Origin: Limibacterium fermenti
Lineage (GTDB): Bacteria; Bacteroidota; Bacteroidia; Bacteroidales; Dysgonomonadaceae
Length of the DNA stretch: 64,000 bases
Direction of reading: 5' to 3'
Assembly: GCF_041902845.1 (NCBI RefSeq)
Contig: NZ_CP159486.1
Location: 2,418,001-2,482,000, forward strand
The notes beneath the pieces were generated by a model. That model made no database searches, had not been told where the DNA came from, and was given only the letters and a program-made list of their open reading frames with translations. Below, piece by piece: positions 62,530 to 64,000 of the stretch (positions are counted from its first letter, which is position 1; each line of letters starts with the position of its first letter). Both the position numbers and the translations under genes were made by a program.

Positions 62530-63828
62530 TTATTTTTTAAGTAATTTCAGCGCAAAGTCATAGGCCTTTTCCCATTGTTCGGGATACGTCCAGTGTCCGG
62601 TTTCTTCGGCAAGGAAAAGAGTTTTAGGGGCCGTTATTACATTGTACGCGGCATACATCGAAGTCGGGGGACAAGTCACATCATTATACCCCCATGAGTA
62701 AAACCCGGGAACATTCAAATGACGGGCGAAATTTACAATATCATAGTATTTACTCGTTTCAATCTTCTGAGATGTATTATTGAACGATAAATTCGAGGCG
62801 CTGAACAAATGGGGCCATCCGCCTGCTCGACCGTGTAAATAACCCGTTAAATCGCAGAGGGCGGGATAAAAAGCGACCAATCCTTTTATACGATTATCCA
62901 GAGCGGCTGTCACTATCGATAATGCTCCTCCTTGACTACCTCCCATCACAACAATATTATTCCCGTCAAACTCCGGCAGGTTGAAAATAAAATCCACGGC
63001 ACGCACACATCCTAAATATACTCGCTTATAATAATAGCGGTCTTTATCATCGAGATTATAATTCGGATAGCCATCCAGTGCACCGGCACTCAAATTGTTA
63101 TAAACGGATGCATCAAGAGTGACCGGAACCCCATGAATACCTATTTGCAAGGTGATAACTCCTTTTTCAGCCGTATTTACATCTCCATAATAACCACGGA
63201 CTCCCGCCCCCGGCACATGTAGAAGCGCCGGATATTTTCCCGGAGCTTTCGGCACGCAAACAATCCCGAACAAGCGAGTCCCCGGCTTATAATTTTGGAT
63301 ATTCACTTCATACACATTTACCTTCTCGGTACAACGCTCGGGCAACAACCGTACACGGGCATCCAGCGGTATTTTCGACGCCTCGGCCTTCGCTTTTTGC
63401 CAGAACGTCCAAAAGTCTTCCGGCTCATTCGTGGTCGATTGAATGGCATCAGGGCTAAAAGCGGCGGTTGCCAATCCGCTATATTCCTTCCCTTCGTAAG
63501 AAGCTACTACACGACAACGCAAGAAGCCGGCTTCCTTCAGGGTTCCTCCGTCAATGACCGTCGTTCCGTTTTTTAATACGACGTTTTCCGTTTTAACGGG
63601 CGGCATCATCTCAGGCCCGACTTCATACCGAACAGCTACATTCGGAAGTTCAATATCATTTTTTGTGATGGAAACCGCAAACTTGACTTTTTCGTTCGGT
63701 TTGTATACCCAGTCTGTTTTTTCCGGGGCAACATTGACTTTTACAAACGACTCGGCGGGTTGCGCCCAACTGTTTGAATGAATAAAGAAGAAGAGAATTA
63801 CGGATAAAATTGATGTATACTTTTTCAT
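62530..63828 (-). CDS. Acetyl xylan esterase / cephalosporin-C deacetylase-like (CE7-type) protein
   Basis: The 432-residue protein has a signal peptide ending WAQ and an N-terminal beta domain (KVNVAPEKTDWVYKPNEKVK). It is followed by an AXE1-type alpha/beta-hydrolase: ACVPKAPGKYPALL-like region VCVPKAPGKYPALLHVPGAG, nucleophile Ser in VVMGGSQGGALSIV (about residue 300), Asp in GYNDVTCPPTSMY (about 386) and His in ETGHWTYPEQW (about 410). It probably removes acetyl groups from a glycan or from released sugars. It lies upstream of promoter C and reads the same way, so it belongs to a separate unit starting beyond the window edge or in the short 44-bp gap. It could still assist the same pathway. 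Confidence 0.85.
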   Translation of the reverse strand: MKKYTSILSVILFFFIHSNSWAQPAESFVKVNVAPEKTDWVYKPNEKVKFAVSITKNDIELPNVAVRYEVGPEMMPPVKTENVVLKNGTTVIDGGTLKEAGFLRCRVVASYEGKEYSGLATAAFSPDAIQSTTNEPEDFWTFWQKAKAEASKIPLDARVRLLPERCTEKVNVYEVNIQNYKPGTRLFGIVCVPKAPGKYPALLHVPGAGVRGYYGDVNTAEKGVITLQIGIHGVPVTLDASVYNNLSAGALDGYPNYNLDDKDRYYYKRVYLGCVRAVDFIFNLPEFDGNNIVVMGGSQGGALSIVTAALDNRIKGLVAFYPALCDLTGYLHGRAGGWPHLFSASNLSFNNTSQKIETSKYYDIVNFARHLNVPGFYSWGYNDVTCPPTSMYAAYNVITAPKTLFLAEETGHWTYPEQWEKAYDFALKLLKK

Positions 63829-63872
63829 ATATTGACTTTTATGCGCTTAAATAAATTAGAACTTGAATACCC

Positions 63873-64000
63873 TTAAATACCCGTTTTCGTCTTTTTCCTT
63901 TTGAATATTTTCAAGACGACCCACCAGACGAACCGTAAAAAAAAGAAGAGGACATACAATCCGATCGTCACGACTACGACATATCCCAATTGCGTAACGA
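63873..64000 (-). CDS. C-terminal end of a membrane protein, start off the window
   Basis: Only the last 41 codons lie in the window. They encode one strong transmembrane helix (VTQLGYVVVVTIGLYVLFFF) followed by a basic tail (KIFKRKKTKTGI), so the C-terminus should face the cytoplasm. The family cannot be told. It ends 44 bp before the esterase gene and could be co-transcribed with it. Confidence 0.5.
   Translation of the reverse strand, partial: VTQLGYVVVVTIGLYVLFFFLRFVWWVVLKIFKRKKTKTGI

Overview
The window is a segment of a Bacteroidales chromosome (Bacteroides/Parabacteroides-like). The evidence is the SusC/SusD pairs, promoters of the TTTG-N20-TAnnTTTG type (725-756 and 8508-8539), lipoproteins and Tat-signal enzymes typical of the phylum, and weak ribosome binding sites. 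The left 3.1 kb is housekeeping: a partial B3/4-domain protein on the minus strand, then a coiled-coil protein, zapA and rny on the plus strand, closed by a bidirectional terminator at 3135-3176.

From 3.2 to 62.3 kb, every gene except the insertion-sequence genes and one DUF6261 gene belongs to a very large carbohydrate-utilisation locus, all on the minus strand. It reads as three operons. Operon C (62276 to 51858) encodes a GH36-like alpha-galactosidase homologue, a Tat-signal DegT-type PLP aminotransferase homologue, a ceramidase-like hydrolase, a beta-propeller lipoprotein, a second Tat-signal DegT homologue, a second (Tat-signal) ceramidase-like hydrolase and a GH20-like enzyme. Operon B (50599 to 35217) encodes SusC2, SusD2, a DUF5107/TPR protein, a DUF4091 protein, a Tat-signal GH42-like protein, an esterase and a second GH20-like enzyme. 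Operon A (34715 to 3203) encodes SusC1, SusD1, two surface lipoproteins, GH16, an uncharacterised lipoprotein, GH36-like, two GH109-like NAD-dependent enzymes, a Tat-signal protein, GH27, a lipoprotein, a large GH42-like protein, a phosphodiester-glycosidase lipoprotein, a six-hairpin glycosidase (broken) and a GH2 beta-galactosidase.

The three operons are tied together by an unusually clear signal. A 30-bp element occurs three times (35034-35063, 51830-51859, 62396-62425), each time exactly 27 bp upstream of the same -7-like box TTTCTTTG on the minus strand. This looks like one activator controlling all three units. No regulator gene is present in the window.

The locus shows damage in three places. 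An IS110-family element splits the six-hairpin glycosidase. An IS3-family element with a GTC target duplication cuts off the last strand of SusC2. The GH16 gene is frameshifted inside its signal peptide at a homopolymer. A DUF6261 gene with a degenerate ~41-bp repeat array sits between promoter B and SusC2. At the right end are an acetyl-xylan-esterase-like gene and the C-terminus of a membrane protein.

Functionally, the enzymes point to removal of alpha- and beta-galactose and N-acetylhexosamine units from a complex glycan or glycoconjugate. The exported NAD- and PLP-enzyme homologues, nine probable Tat signals and about eight uncharacterised barrel-like enzymes suggest chemistry beyond ordinary hydrolysis. 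The substrate cannot be fixed from sequence alone.
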